Positions 7,615-15,692 of a stretch of 64,000 nucleotides of DNA are shown here, one piece after another. A model generated the notes under the pieces. It saw nothing but the letters and a program-made list of their open reading frames with translations. It was not told the DNA's origin and did no database searches. Source of the DNA: Pseudomonas sp. TCU-HL1 (GTDB lineage Bacteria > Pseudomonadota > Gammaproteobacteria > Pseudomonadales > Pseudomonadaceae). Each line of letters starts with the position of its first letter. Within the stretch, counting starts at the first letter, position 1. The stretch is from positions 5,890,001-5,954,000 of the forward strand of contig NZ_CP015992.1 of the NCBI RefSeq assembly GCF_001708505.1, in the 5' to 3' direction. The translations under genes and the position numbers were made by a program.

Positions 7615-8483
7615 AAGGGATAATTCTCGCGGGCGGGTCCGGCACACGTCTGCACCCCATCACCCTGGGGGTGTCCAAGCAACTTCTGCCGATCTACGAC
7701 AAGCCGATGATCTATTACCCGATCTCGGTGCTGATGCTCGCCGGCATTCGCGAGATCCTGGTCATCTCCACCCCGCAGGACCTGCCCCAGTACCGCAACC
7801 TGCTGGGCGATGGCAGCCAGCTCGGCGTGCAGTTCAGTTATGCGGAGCAACCCTCTCCGGACGGCCTGGCTCAAGCGTTCCTGATTGGTGAGGACTTCAT
7901 CGGCAACGACTCGGTGTGTCTGATCCTCGGTGACAACATCTTCCACGGCCAGCACTTCACCGAGAAGCTCAAACGCGCCGCCCAGTCGCCCAGCGGCGCC
8001 ACGGTCTTCGGGTACTGGGTCAAGGACCCCGAGCGCTTCGGTGTGGTGGAGTTCGATGACGAGGGTCGTGCCGTCTCGATCGAGGAGAAGCCAGTCAAGC
8101 CGAAGTCAAGCTATGCCGTCACCGGCCTGTACTTCTACGACAACGATGTGATCCGCATCGCCAAGGCGGTAAAACCCTCCGCACGTGGCGAATTGGAGAT
8201 CACCGATGTCAACAACGCCTATCTTCAACGGGGTGATTTGCGCGTAGAGCGCTTTGGCCGCGGCTTCGCCTGGCTGGATACCGGCACCCACGACAGTCTG
8301 CTGGAAGCCTCCCAGTACGTGCAGACCATCGAACACCGCCAAGGCCTGAAGGTGGCCTGCCTGGAGGAGATCGCCTACCAGAACGGCTGGATCGACAAAG
8401 CGCAATTGCTGACCCGCGCCAAGGCCTTCGGCAAGACCGGCTACGGTCAGTACCTGTTCAATATCGCAGGTGAAGATGCGTGA
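7611..8483 (+). CDS. rmlA: Glucose-1-phosphate thymidylyltransferase
   Basis: A 290-residue nucleotidyltransferase that condenses glucose-1-phosphate with dTTP to give dTDP-glucose, the first step of the rhamnose pathway. The N-terminal signature MKGIILAGGSGTRLHPIT is present, followed by SKQLLPIYDKPMIYYP, LGDNIFHGQ with its metal-binding Asp, and the KPKSSYAVTGLYFYD segment with the sugar-phosphate-binding Lys. Length matches the short RmlA class. It starts in an ATGA overlap with rmlB and ends in a GTGA overlap with rmlC, so translation is probably coupled along the operon. RmlA is usually feedback-inhibited by dTDP-rhamnose. Confidence 0.97.
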   Translation: MKGIILAGGSGTRLHPITLGVSKQLLPIYDKPMIYYPISVLMLAGIREILVISTPQDLPQYRNLLGDGSQLGVQFSYAEQPSPDGLAQAFLIGEDFIGNDSVCLILGDNIFHGQHFTEKLKRAAQSPSGATVFGYWVKDPERFGVVEFDDEGRAVSIEEKPVKPKSSYAVTGLYFYDNDVIRIAKAVKPSARGELEITDVNNAYLQRGDLRVERFGRGFAWLDTGTHDSLLEASQYVQTIEHRQGLKVACLEEIAYQNGWIDKAQLLTRAKAFGKTGYGQYLFNIAGEDA

Positions 8484-9025
8484 AAGCCATACCGACTGCC
8501 ATTCCCGACGTACTAATCCTCGAACCCCGCGTGTTCGGCGATGAGCGTGGCTTCTTCTTCGAAAGCTTCAACGCTCGCACTTTCGCCGAAGCGACCGGTG
8601 TGCAGCGCGAGTTCGTGCAGGACAACCACTCAAAATCCCAGCGCGGCGTCTTGCGCGGGCTGCATTACCAGTTGCAACAGGCGCAGGGCAAACTGGTGCG
8701 GGTCGTCCAGGGCGAAGTCTTCGATGTCGTCGTGGATGTCCGCCGCAGTTCGCCGACGTTCGGCCGCTGGGTCGGCGTGCATCTCTCCGCCGAGAACAAG
8801 CGCCAGATATGGATCCCGGAAGGCTTTGCGCACGGCTTCCTGGTCCTCAGCGAATACGCCGAGTTCCTCTACAAGACCACTGACTACTACGCCCCCGAGC
8901 ACGAACGCTGCATTCGTTGGGACGACCCCGACCTGGCTATCGACTGGCCGCTGTCTGAAGCGCCGCAGCTGTCCGCCAAGGACAAGGCCGGCATCAACTT
9001 CAAGGATGCGGACCTGTTCGAATGA
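8480..9025 (+). CDS. rmlC: dTDP-4-dehydrorhamnose 3,5-epimerase
   Basis: A 181-residue cupin-fold epimerase acting on dTDP-4-keto-6-deoxyglucose. Family motifs visible are LEPRVFGDERGFFFESFN, FVQDNHSKSQRGVLRGLHYQ with the catalytic His, WIPEGFAHGFLVLS and YKTTDYYAPEHERCIRWDDP. The start is GTG at 8480, overlapping the rmlA stop as GTGA; there is no better ATG in frame. It ends in an ATGA overlap with rmlD. Length is normal for the family. Confidence 0.96.
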   Translation: MKAIPTAIPDVLILEPRVFGDERGFFFESFNARTFAEATGVQREFVQDNHSKSQRGVLRGLHYQLQQAQGKLVRVVQGEVFDVVVDVRRSSPTFGRWVGVHLSAENKRQIWIPEGFAHGFLVLSEYAEFLYKTTDYYAPEHERCIRWDDPDLAIDWPLSEAPQLSAKDKAGINFKDADLFE

Positions 9026-9888
9026 AGATCCTCATCACCGGCAACAAAGGCCAGGTAGCGCGGGAACTCCAGCTCGCCCTCGCCGGCAAGGCAGACGTGG
9101 TTTCCCTGGGGCGCGACCGACTCGACCTGGCCAACCCCAACCAGATCCGCCAGCAAGTACGCGCCCTGGCGCCCGACCTGCTGATTAACGCCGCCGCCTA
9201 CACCGCCGTGGATCAGGCCGAGCAGGAACCGGAAGCCGCCTTCGCCATCAATGCCACAGCCCCCGGCGTGCTTGCCGAAGAAGCGGCTGCCCTGGGTATT
9301 CCGCTGTTCCACTACTCCACCGACTACGTCTACGACGGTGCGAAGGCCGGCCTCTACACCGAGGACGAGCCGACCAACCCGCTGGGCGTCTACGGCAGCA
9401 GCAAGCTGGCTGGTGAACAGGCAATCCAGGCCGTCGGCGGGCAATACCTGATCCTGCGCACCAGCTGGGTCTATTCCCTGCACGGACGCAACTTCCTGCT
9501 CACCATGCAGCGCCTGCTGCAGGAGCGCGAAGAGCTGCGCGTGGTGGATGACCAGGTGGGGGCGCCGACCTGGGCCGGCAGCATCGCCCAGGCCACCGTC
9601 GAACTGCTGGAAGGCTGGCAGGCCGGCAACCGTCGCTGGGGTACCTATCACCTGACCAACCAGGGCGGAACCTCCTGGTTCGGCTTCGCCAGCGCCATCG
9701 CCGAACAGCTCAAGGCCGACGGCAAGCCGTGCGCGCGCCTGGTAGCCATCCCATCCAGCGAGTACCCGACGCCCGCCAAGCGGCCACTCAACTCCCGGCT
9801 GGACGGCAGCAAGCTGGCACATGATTGGGGGATACGCCTGCCTGAGTGGCACGTTGCGCTGCTGGAGTGCCTGCGGCAAACTCGCTGA
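9022..9888 (+). CDS. rmlD: dTDP-4-dehydrorhamnose reductase
   Basis: A 288-residue SDR enzyme that reduces dTDP-4-keto-L-rhamnose to dTDP-L-rhamnose, the last pathway step. It shows the cofactor motif ITGNKGQVARELQ, INAAAYTAVDQAE, FHYSTDYVYDG, YGSSKLAGEQA (YxxxK) and RTSWVYS. It is the last gene of the operon here, giving order B-A-C-D; P. aeruginosa is known for rmlBDAC. A 136-base gap then separates it from dctB. No clear terminator follows. Confidence 0.96.
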   Translation: MKILITGNKGQVARELQLALAGKADVVSLGRDRLDLANPNQIRQQVRALAPDLLINAAAYTAVDQAEQEPEAAFAINATAPGVLAEEAAALGIPLFHYSTDYVYDGAKAGLYTEDEPTNPLGVYGSSKLAGEQAIQAVGGQYLILRTSWVYSLHGRNFLLTMQRLLQEREELRVVDDQVGAPTWAGSIAQATVELLEGWQAGNRRWGTYHLTNQGGTSWFGFASAIAEQLKADGKPCARLVAIPSSEYPTPAKRPLNSRLDGSKLAHDWGIRLPEWHVALLECLRQTR

Positions 9889-10024
9889 GTCCTTGATCGC
9901 GTCCATCAGTGGAAATCCGCCACGCGGATTTCCACCCTACGCCAGGCTTCGATGCGCGACACAAGGCGCCGGCACCTGATGTCGATGCCATAATGCGCTT
10001 CATCGACCGGCGCACAGTGACAGC

Positions 10025-11836
10025 ATGACAGCCTCCCCCACACCCCACCGCCCACGCTGGCGCAGCCTGGTGCTACTGGCGCTGCTGCTGGCGCCACTGC
10101 TCTGGCCACTGCAGTATTTCAGCGAGCGCTATTACAGCGAGTCCCTGTCCGAGCAGAACCGCCAGACCCTCGACCTCTACGTCGCCAACCTCCTGGGCAC
10201 GCTGCACCGCTACGAAGTCTTGCCGCCCATCCTCGCGGACCTGCCGCCCCTGCGCGAGCTGCTGGCGGCTCCCGGCAACCCGGAACTGCAAACAGAAGCC
10301 AACCGGGTGCTGGCCGAAGTCCGCCAGGACACCGGCGCCGATGTGATCTACCTGATGAGTCCGGCCGGGCTGACCCTGAGTTCCTCGAACTGGGACCAGC
10401 CCGACAGTTTCGTCGGCCGCAATTTCACCTTCCGCCCCTACTTCCGCGAAGCCCTGTCCGGCAAGCAGGGACGCTTTTTCGGCCTGGGCACGACCTCGCG
10501 CAAGCGCGGCTATTTCTTCGCCAGCCCAGTGCGCAGCGGCGCACAGATCGTCGGCATCCTCGTGGTGAAGGTGGATCTGGACGATGCCGAAACCCTTTGG
10601 GGAAAAACCCCTGAACAGTTGATGGTGACTGACGCCAATGGCGTCGTGATCATCTCGTCACGCAGTGACTGGCGCTTCCACGCAACACGACCACTGGACA
10701 ACGCCGAGCGCGCCGCCATCGTCGCCAACCAGCCCTATCCGACGCAGTCGCCGCCGCCCCTGAAGCTGGACGAAGATGCCTGGCTCATCCAGAGCCGCGA
10801 ACTGCGCGAGACCGGCCTGACCGCCAGCATCCTGGCCCCCCGCCAACTGATCGACCGCCAAGTCTCCACCACCATGGCCATCGGCGGCGCCACCCTGCTG
10901 GCCCTGCTGCTGCTGCTCGGCCTGATGATGCAACGCCGTCGCCACTACCTCGACCGCATTGCCCTCGATGCCCGTGCGCGCCGCGAACTGGAGATGCGCG
11001 TGCTGGAACGGACCCACGATCTGGAAACCCTGAACAGCCGGTTGAAGGACGAAGTCCTGGAGCGCGAACAGGCCCAGCAGGAACTGGTGCGCGCGCAGGA
11101 CGAATTGGTACAGGCGAGCAAGCTGTCCGCCCTGGGCACCATGTCGGCGAGCATCAGCCACGAACTGAACCAGCCCCTCGCGGCGATTCGCAGCTATGCC
11201 GACAATGCGGGCGTGCTGCTGGATCACCAGCGCATCGACGACGCCCGCGGCAACCTGCAGCAAATCAGCGAGCTGACCGGGCGCATGGCCTCCATCATTG
11301 CCCACCTGCGCGCGTTTGCCCGCCGCGACCGGCACGCACCGGAAAGCGTGGCCCTGCAACCGGCCCTGGATGATGCGCTGGCCCTGTTGGCCAAGCGCCG
11401 CCGGGCCATGGATGTCGAGCTGATTCGTGACCTGCCGGATGCACCGCTCTGGGTACAGGCCGGCGAAACCCGCCTGCGCCAGGTGCTCGGCAACCTGCTC
11501 GCCAATGCCCTCGACGCCCTGGCGGAAAAGCCCCACCCACGGCGGATCTGGTTGAGCACCGAAACCACCAGCGATGGTGTCGACCTGCACCTGCGCGACA
11601 ACGGCCCTGGCTTCTCCGCGGATGCCCTGCGCCACGCCCGCGAACCCTTCTTCACCACCAAGACCAGCGCCCAGGGCCTTGGCCTGGGCCTGGCCATCTG
11701 CGATAGCCTGATGCGCGCCCTGGGCGGTGAGCTGATTCTCGCCAACCACCCTGAAGGCGGCGCCCTGCTGACCTTGCGCATGCGCAACGCCGCCCCTGGC
11801 GTCATCCCACAGCCCCCCGAGGACCTCTCTGCATGA
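10025..11836 (+). CDS. dctB: C4-dicarboxylate sensor histidine kinase DctB
   Basis: A 603-residue inner-membrane sensor kinase. A hydrophobic segment at about residues 14-30 and another at about 283-303 flank a roughly 250-residue periplasmic sensing region of the double-Cache type. A coiled coil (about 315-365) leads to HisKA with the phosphorylated His379 in ISHELNQPLAAIRSYAD. The ATPase domain has an N-box (LLANALDALAEK), a G1 box (DNGPGFSADAL) and a G2 box (GLGLGLAICDSL). In Pseudomonas DctB senses succinate, fumarate or malate and phosphorylates DctD. It overlaps dctD by ATGA. Unusually, no dctPQM transporter follows the pair in this window. Confidence 0.9.
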   Translation: MTASPTPHRPRWRSLVLLALLLAPLLWPLQYFSERYYSESLSEQNRQTLDLYVANLLGTLHRYEVLPPILADLPPLRELLAAPGNPELQTEANRVLAEVRQDTGADVIYLMSPAGLTLSSSNWDQPDSFVGRNFTFRPYFREALSGKQGRFFGLGTTSRKRGYFFASPVRSGAQIVGILVVKVDLDDAETLWGKTPEQLMVTDANGVVIISSRSDWRFHATRPLDNAERAAIVANQPYPTQSPPPLKLDEDAWLIQSRELRETGLTASILAPRQLIDRQVSTTMAIGGATLLALLLLLGLMMQRRRHYLDRIALDARARRELEMRVLERTHDLETLNSRLKDEVLEREQAQQELVRAQDELVQASKLSALGTMSASISHELNQPLAAIRSYADNAGVLLDHQRIDDARGNLQQISELTGRMASIIAHLRAFARRDRHAPESVALQPALDDALALLAKRRRAMDVELIRDLPDAPLWVQAGETRLRQVLGNLLANALDALAEKPHPRRIWLSTETTSDGVDLHLRDNGPGFSADALRHAREPFFTTKTSAQGLGLGLAICDSLMRALGGELILANHPEGGALLTLRMRNAAPGVIPQPPEDLSA

Positions 11837-13206
11837 CCATCGCTCTTGATGCCCGTACCCAGGTGCTGCTGATCGACGACGACCCGCACCTGCGCCAGGC
11901 CCTCAGCCAGACCCTCGACCTGGCGGGCCTCAAGGTGCAGGCCCTGGGCGACGCCCAGGGTGTAGCCGGGAAGATCGACAAGGACTGGCCCGGCGTGGTG
12001 GTCACCGACATTCGCATGCCAGGCATCGACGGCCTGGAACTGCTTCGCCAACTGCGTGAACGCGACCCCGATCTGCCCGTACTGCTGATCACCGGCCACG
12101 GCGATGTCCCCCTGGCCGTCCAGGCCATGCGTGCCGGCGCCTACGACTTCCTTGAGAAGCCCTTCCCCAGCGACCAGTTGCTGGACAGCGTGCATCGCGC
12201 CCTTGGCCTGCGCCGCCTCGTGCTGGAGAACCGCAGCCTGCGCCTGGCGCTCTCCGACCGCCAACAACTCAGCGGGCGCCTGGTCGGCCAGTCGCCCGCC
12301 ATGCAGCGCCTACGTGACCAGATTGGCGCCCTGGCGGCCACCCATGCCGACGTGCTCATCCTGGGCGAAACCGGCGCGGGCAAAGAAGTGGTGGCCCGTG
12401 CACTGCACGACCTGTCGGCACGCCGCGATGGCCCCTTCGTTGCCATCAACGCCGGCGCCCTGGCCGAGTCGGTGGTGGAAAGCGAGCTGTTCGGCCATGA
12501 ACAAGGCGCCTTTACCGGTGCGCAGAAACGCCGCATCGGCAAGTTCGAATTCGCCAATGGCGGCACCGTGTTCCTCGACGAGATCGAGAGCATGAGCCTG
12601 GATGTCCAGGTCAAACTACTGCGCATGCTGCAGGAGCGGGTGGTGGAACGCCTTGGCGCCAACCAACTGATACCGCTGGATATCCGAGTCATTGCCGCCA
12701 CCAAGGAAGACTTGCGCCTGGCTGCGGACCAGGGTCGTTTCCGCGCCGACCTGTATTACCGCCTGAACGTCGCCAGCCTGCGCATCCCGCCGCTGCGCGA
12801 ACGCGGTGAGGATGCCCTGGTGCTGTTCCAGCACTTCGCCGATGCCGCCAGCAGTCGCCATGGCATGGCCCCGCGCAGCCTCGACAGCAGCCAGCGTGCC
12901 CTGCTCCTGACCCATGGCTGGCCGGGCAACGTGCGTGAACTGCAGAACGCCGCGGAGCGTTTCGCCCTGGGCCTGGATCTGGCCCTGGACAACACGCCGG
13001 TGGACCTGCCGAAGGTGGAAGGCGGCCTCAGTGAACAGGTTGAAGCCTTCGAGCGAGCGCTGATCGCAGCCGAGCTGACCCGACCGCACAGCTCGCTGCG
13101 CAGCGTGGCCGAGGCCCTGGGGCTGCCACGCAAGACCCTTTCGGACAAGCTGCGCAAACACCACCTCAGCTTCAGTGGCGGAAATCCCGCAGATGAGCAG
13201 GACTGA
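11833..13206 (+). CDS. dctD: Sigma-54-dependent response regulator DctD
   Basis: A 457-residue NtrC-class activator. The receiver domain spans residues 1-125 with the phosphoacceptor Asp59 (VVVTDIRMPGIDG). The AAA+ domain has Walker A GETGAGKE, the sigma-54-contacting GAFTGA loop, Walker B GGTVFLDEIES and an arginine-finger region. A Fis-type helix-turn-helix is at the C-terminus (LRSVAEALGLPRKTLSDKLRKH). It is partnered with dctB by a 4-base overlap. The family activates C4-dicarboxylate transporter genes from sigma-54 promoters; its targets must lie elsewhere in this genome. A strong terminator lies about 250 bases downstream. Confidence 0.92.
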   Translation: MTIALDARTQVLLIDDDPHLRQALSQTLDLAGLKVQALGDAQGVAGKIDKDWPGVVVTDIRMPGIDGLELLRQLRERDPDLPVLLITGHGDVPLAVQAMRAGAYDFLEKPFPSDQLLDSVHRALGLRRLVLENRSLRLALSDRQQLSGRLVGQSPAMQRLRDQIGALAATHADVLILGETGAGKEVVARALHDLSARRDGPFVAINAGALAESVVESELFGHEQGAFTGAQKRRIGKFEFANGGTVFLDEIESMSLDVQVKLLRMLQERVVERLGANQLIPLDIRVIAATKEDLRLAADQGRFRADLYYRLNVASLRIPPLRERGEDALVLFQHFADAASSRHGMAPRSLDSSQRALLLTHGWPGNVRELQNAAERFALGLDLALDNTPVDLPKVEGGLSEQVEAFERALIAAELTRPHSSLRSVAEALGLPRKTLSDKLRKHHLSFSGGNPADEQD

Positions 13207-13456
13207 TCGGCAAGAATCCGCTCACCCTCCCCGCAGGCGATGCGCGTAAAGGCCCGCACCAGAGCGGTTGCCCCTCGATGGCACAAGGCTTGCCCGTCGA
13301 AGGGCAAGCCCTGCCTCGCGCAGGGCCAGGAGGCCAGGCCCGCCTAGCGCCCAGCCTCTCCCCACGCCGGCCAAAAGCCAGCTAACGGGTTCTCCCATGA
13401 TCGCCTTCGGACCCCGTCCCGAGGCACCACCTGGTTACCCGCCGGGTGTCCGAACG
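13207..13456 (+). other. Non-coding stretch after dctD with one hairpin
   Basis: No supported gene. A 9-bp perfect stem (GGCTTGCCC 13287-13295 / GGGCAAGCC 13302-13310) without a T-run sits about 80 bases after the dctD stop and may protect the mRNA 3' end. The rest is GC-rich sequence leading to the terminator at 13457. Confidence 0.5.
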
Positions 13457-13482
13457 AGCCCGGCCACGTGCCGGGCTTTTTC
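13457..13482 (+). terminator. Intrinsic terminator
   Basis: AGCCCGGC (13457-13464) and GCCGGGCT (13470-13477) form an 8-bp stem with a CACGT loop followed by TTTTTC. It points rightward and is the likely end of the rml-dct or dct transcript. Confidence 0.8.
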
Positions 13483-13517
13483 ATGCCCGGAAGCCTCGGC
13501 GAGTCGGCGAGCCCGAC

Positions 13518-13880
13518 CTAGGGGCGCTCGTGCAGGAAGCGCTCGAGGTCCACCGGATGGTCCGGCTCAACACCCAGCCGCTGGCGCAGGTCGGCGTAGA
13601 CGCGCTCGAAATCGGCACGCAACTCGGGCATGCGTGCCAGTCCTGATCGAAAACCGTATCTGCGCAAGCGCAGGCCAGCACTTTGCAGGAAGTTGTAGGC
13701 CACATCGCGGTGAAGGGAAAAGCGCTCGTGTACGGGCTCTCCGCCGATCTGTCCATTCAACTCGAAGTTCACGAGCTGACCCTGTTCGCGGTTCTCAGTT
13801 TCGTAGTCCAGTGCCCGTTCATATCCCGAGCTTCGCCCGATGGGAGATTGCTTGATGGCAATTTTCCCTGGCTTGAACAT
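13518..13880 (-). CDS. Hypothetical protein of 120 residues between dctD and arcD
   Basis: I do not recognise this family. The protein is soluble and basic-to-neutral, with no signal peptide, membrane segment or cysteine. It begins MFKPGKIAIKQSPIGRSSGY, has a mixed central part, and a C-terminal half rich in Arg, Leu and Glu that looks helical (LRADFERVYADLRQRLGVEP). A TAGGAAAT sequence lies just before its ATG and gives a usable ribosome site, and codon usage fits the genome, so I believe it is expressed. It occupies the place where P. aeruginosa has dctPQM, with the opposite orientation. Confidence 0.7.
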   Translation of the reverse strand: MFKPGKIAIKQSPIGRSSGYERALDYETENREQGQLVNFELNGQIGGEPVHERFSLHRDVAYNFLQSAGLRLRRYGFRSGLARMPELRADFERVYADLRQRLGVEPDHPVDLERFLHERP

Positions 13881-13883
13881 GAT

Positions 13884-13971
13884 ATTTCCTACCTATTTGT
13901 TAAGACATTTCCTACTTAAAAACTCACTCGTTTATCGCCAAATGGGCGGACATCCATTTGTAATTTCCTAC
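13884..13971 (-). repeat. Three direct copies of GTAGGAAAT upstream of the 120-residue gene
   Basis: On the minus strand GTAGGAAAT occurs ending near 13884, 13907 and 13963 (spacings 23 and 56 bases). The copy nearest the gene doubles as its ribosome-binding site. Regular spacing suggests protein-binding sites or a duplicated leader, but chance is possible given the AT-rich local sequence. Confidence 0.4.
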
Positions 13972-14171
13972 ACCGAATATGGTGGTCAGACTTCAGAGTT
14001 TCGACGGCATAGTTGCAACTTGAACGCCCGTGAAAACCGACTAGTTTGTATTAGGCGCTGCCTGGGACGGCTTGCCAAATCCTCTAACTTGCTCCCTTCG
14101 GGTGGCGATCTGCAGTAATCCCTCCCCCTCTGACGATAAGGAAATTGTCTGCATGACTCATTAGCCAGCTA

Positions 14172-14185
14172 TTGATCTGGATCAG
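14172..14185 (+). promoter_or_regulatory. Anr (FNR-type) box of the arc operon
   Basis: TTGATCTGGATCAG matches the Anr/FNR consensus TTGAT-N4-ATCAA in 9 of 10 defined positions. Its centre (14178.5) would put a class II start site near 14220, about 27 bases before arcD. In P. aeruginosa Anr activates arcDABC under oxygen limitation from a site at about -41.5, so placement and sequence agree. Confidence 0.85.
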
Positions 14186-14246
14186 AACGCAGTCACAAGA
14201 CCACGCGCTCAATACGCACAGTTCCTACTCCAGATGGAGGTGCACG

Positions 14247-15674
14247 ATGTCTGAATCTTCCGACAAACTTCGACTAGGTGCCCTGGTCGCCCTGGTCGTC
14301 GGCTCAATGGTGGGCGGGGGTATTTTCTCGCTACCGCAGAACATGGCTGCCAGTGCTGACGTCGGCGCCATTCTCATTGGCTGGGGCATAACCGCGGTGG
14401 GCATGCTCACCCTGGCATTCGTCTTCCAGACCCTGGCCAACCGCAAGCCGGACCTCGACGGCGGGGTGTACGCCTACGCCAAGGCCGGGTTTGGCGACTA
14501 CATGGGCTTTTCCTCGGCCTGGGGCTACTGGATCAGTGCCTGGCTGGGCAACGTCGGCTACTTCGTCCTGCTGTTCAGCACCCTCGGTTACTTCTTCCCG
14601 ATCTTCGGCGAAGGCAACACCCTCGCGGCCATCATCGGTGCCTCCATCGTCCTCTGGGCCGTGCACTTCCTGGTGCTGCGCGGGATCAAGGAAGCCGCCT
14701 TCATCAACCTGGTGACCACCGTCGCCAAAGTAGTACCGCTGTTCCTGTTCATCCTCATCTGCCTGTTCGCCTTCAAGCTGGACATCTTCACCGCCGACAT
14801 CTGGGGTTCGAAGAACATTGAACTGGGCAGCGTGATGAACCAGGTGCGCAACATGATGCTGGTCACCGTCTGGGTGTTCATCGGCATCGAAGGCGCAAGC
14901 ATCTTCTCCGCACGGGCCGAGAAGCGCAGCGACGTGGGCAAGGCCACGGTGCTGGGTTTCATCATCGTGCTGCTGTTCCTGGTACTGGTTAACGTGCTGT
15001 CGCTCGGCATCATGACCCAGCCGGAACTGGCCAAGCTGCAGAACCCGTCCATGGCGGCGGTGCTCGAGCATGTGGTCGGCCACTGGGGCGCCGTGCTGAT
15101 CAGCGTCGGCCTGGTCATCTCCCTGGTCGGTGCCCTGCTCTCCTGGGTGCTGCTCTGCGCCGAGATTCTCTTCGCCGCAGCCAAGGACCACACCATGCCG
15201 GCATTCATCCGCAAGGAGAACGCCAATCAGGTCCCGGCCAACGCCCTGTGGCTGACCAACGCCATGGTGCAGATCTTCCTGATCATCACGCTGTTCAGCG
15301 CCAGCACCTACCTGTCGCTAATCTACCTGGCGACGTCCATGATCCTGGTGCCTTACCTGTGGTCCGCTGCCTACGCGGTGCTGCTGCCCCTGCGCGGCGA
15401 GACTTACGAGCAGGACGCCAAGGACCGCAGCAAAGACCTGACGATCGCCGTCATCGCGCTGATCTATGCCGTCTGGCTGCTTTATGCCGGTGGTGTGAAG
15501 TACCTGCTGCTCTCCGCCCTGCTCTATGCACCCGGCGTGATTCTGTTCGCCAAGGCCAAACGGGAAGTTGGCCAACCGGTGTTCACCCATGTCGAGAAGC
15601 TGATCTTCGCCGCCGTGGTCATCGGCGCGCTCGTAGCGGCCTACGGGCTCTACGACGGCTTCCTGACCCTGTAA
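14247..15674 (+). CDS. arcD: Arginine/ornithine antiporter ArcD
   Basis: A 475-residue inner-membrane APC-superfamily transporter with about 12-13 hydrophobic segments. It exchanges external arginine for internal ornithine and supplies the deiminase pathway. The N-terminal motif LVVGSMVGGGIFSLPQNMA is typical of basic amino-acid antiporters. I start at 14247 (MSESSDKLRLG) because GGAGG lies 6-10 bases upstream; the frame is open further upstream but that includes the Anr box. It is the first gene of arcDABC, with 18 bases to arcA. Confidence 0.96.
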   Translation: MSESSDKLRLGALVALVVGSMVGGGIFSLPQNMAASADVGAILIGWGITAVGMLTLAFVFQTLANRKPDLDGGVYAYAKAGFGDYMGFSSAWGYWISAWLGNVGYFVLLFSTLGYFFPIFGEGNTLAAIIGASIVLWAVHFLVLRGIKEAAFINLVTTVAKVVPLFLFILICLFAFKLDIFTADIWGSKNIELGSVMNQVRNMMLVTVWVFIGIEGASIFSARAEKRSDVGKATVLGFIIVLLFLVLVNVLSLGIMTQPELAKLQNPSMAAVLEHVVGHWGAVLISVGLVISLVGALLSWVLLCAEILFAAAKDHTMPAFIRKENANQVPANALWLTNAMVQIFLIITLFSASTYLSLIYLATSMILVPYLWSAAYAVLLPLRGETYEQDAKDRSKDLTIAVIALIYAVWLLYAGGVKYLLLSALLYAPGVILFAKAKREVGQPVFTHVEKLIFAAVVIGALVAAYGLYDGFLTL

Positions 15675-15692
15675 CTCGTAAGGAGACCTACC

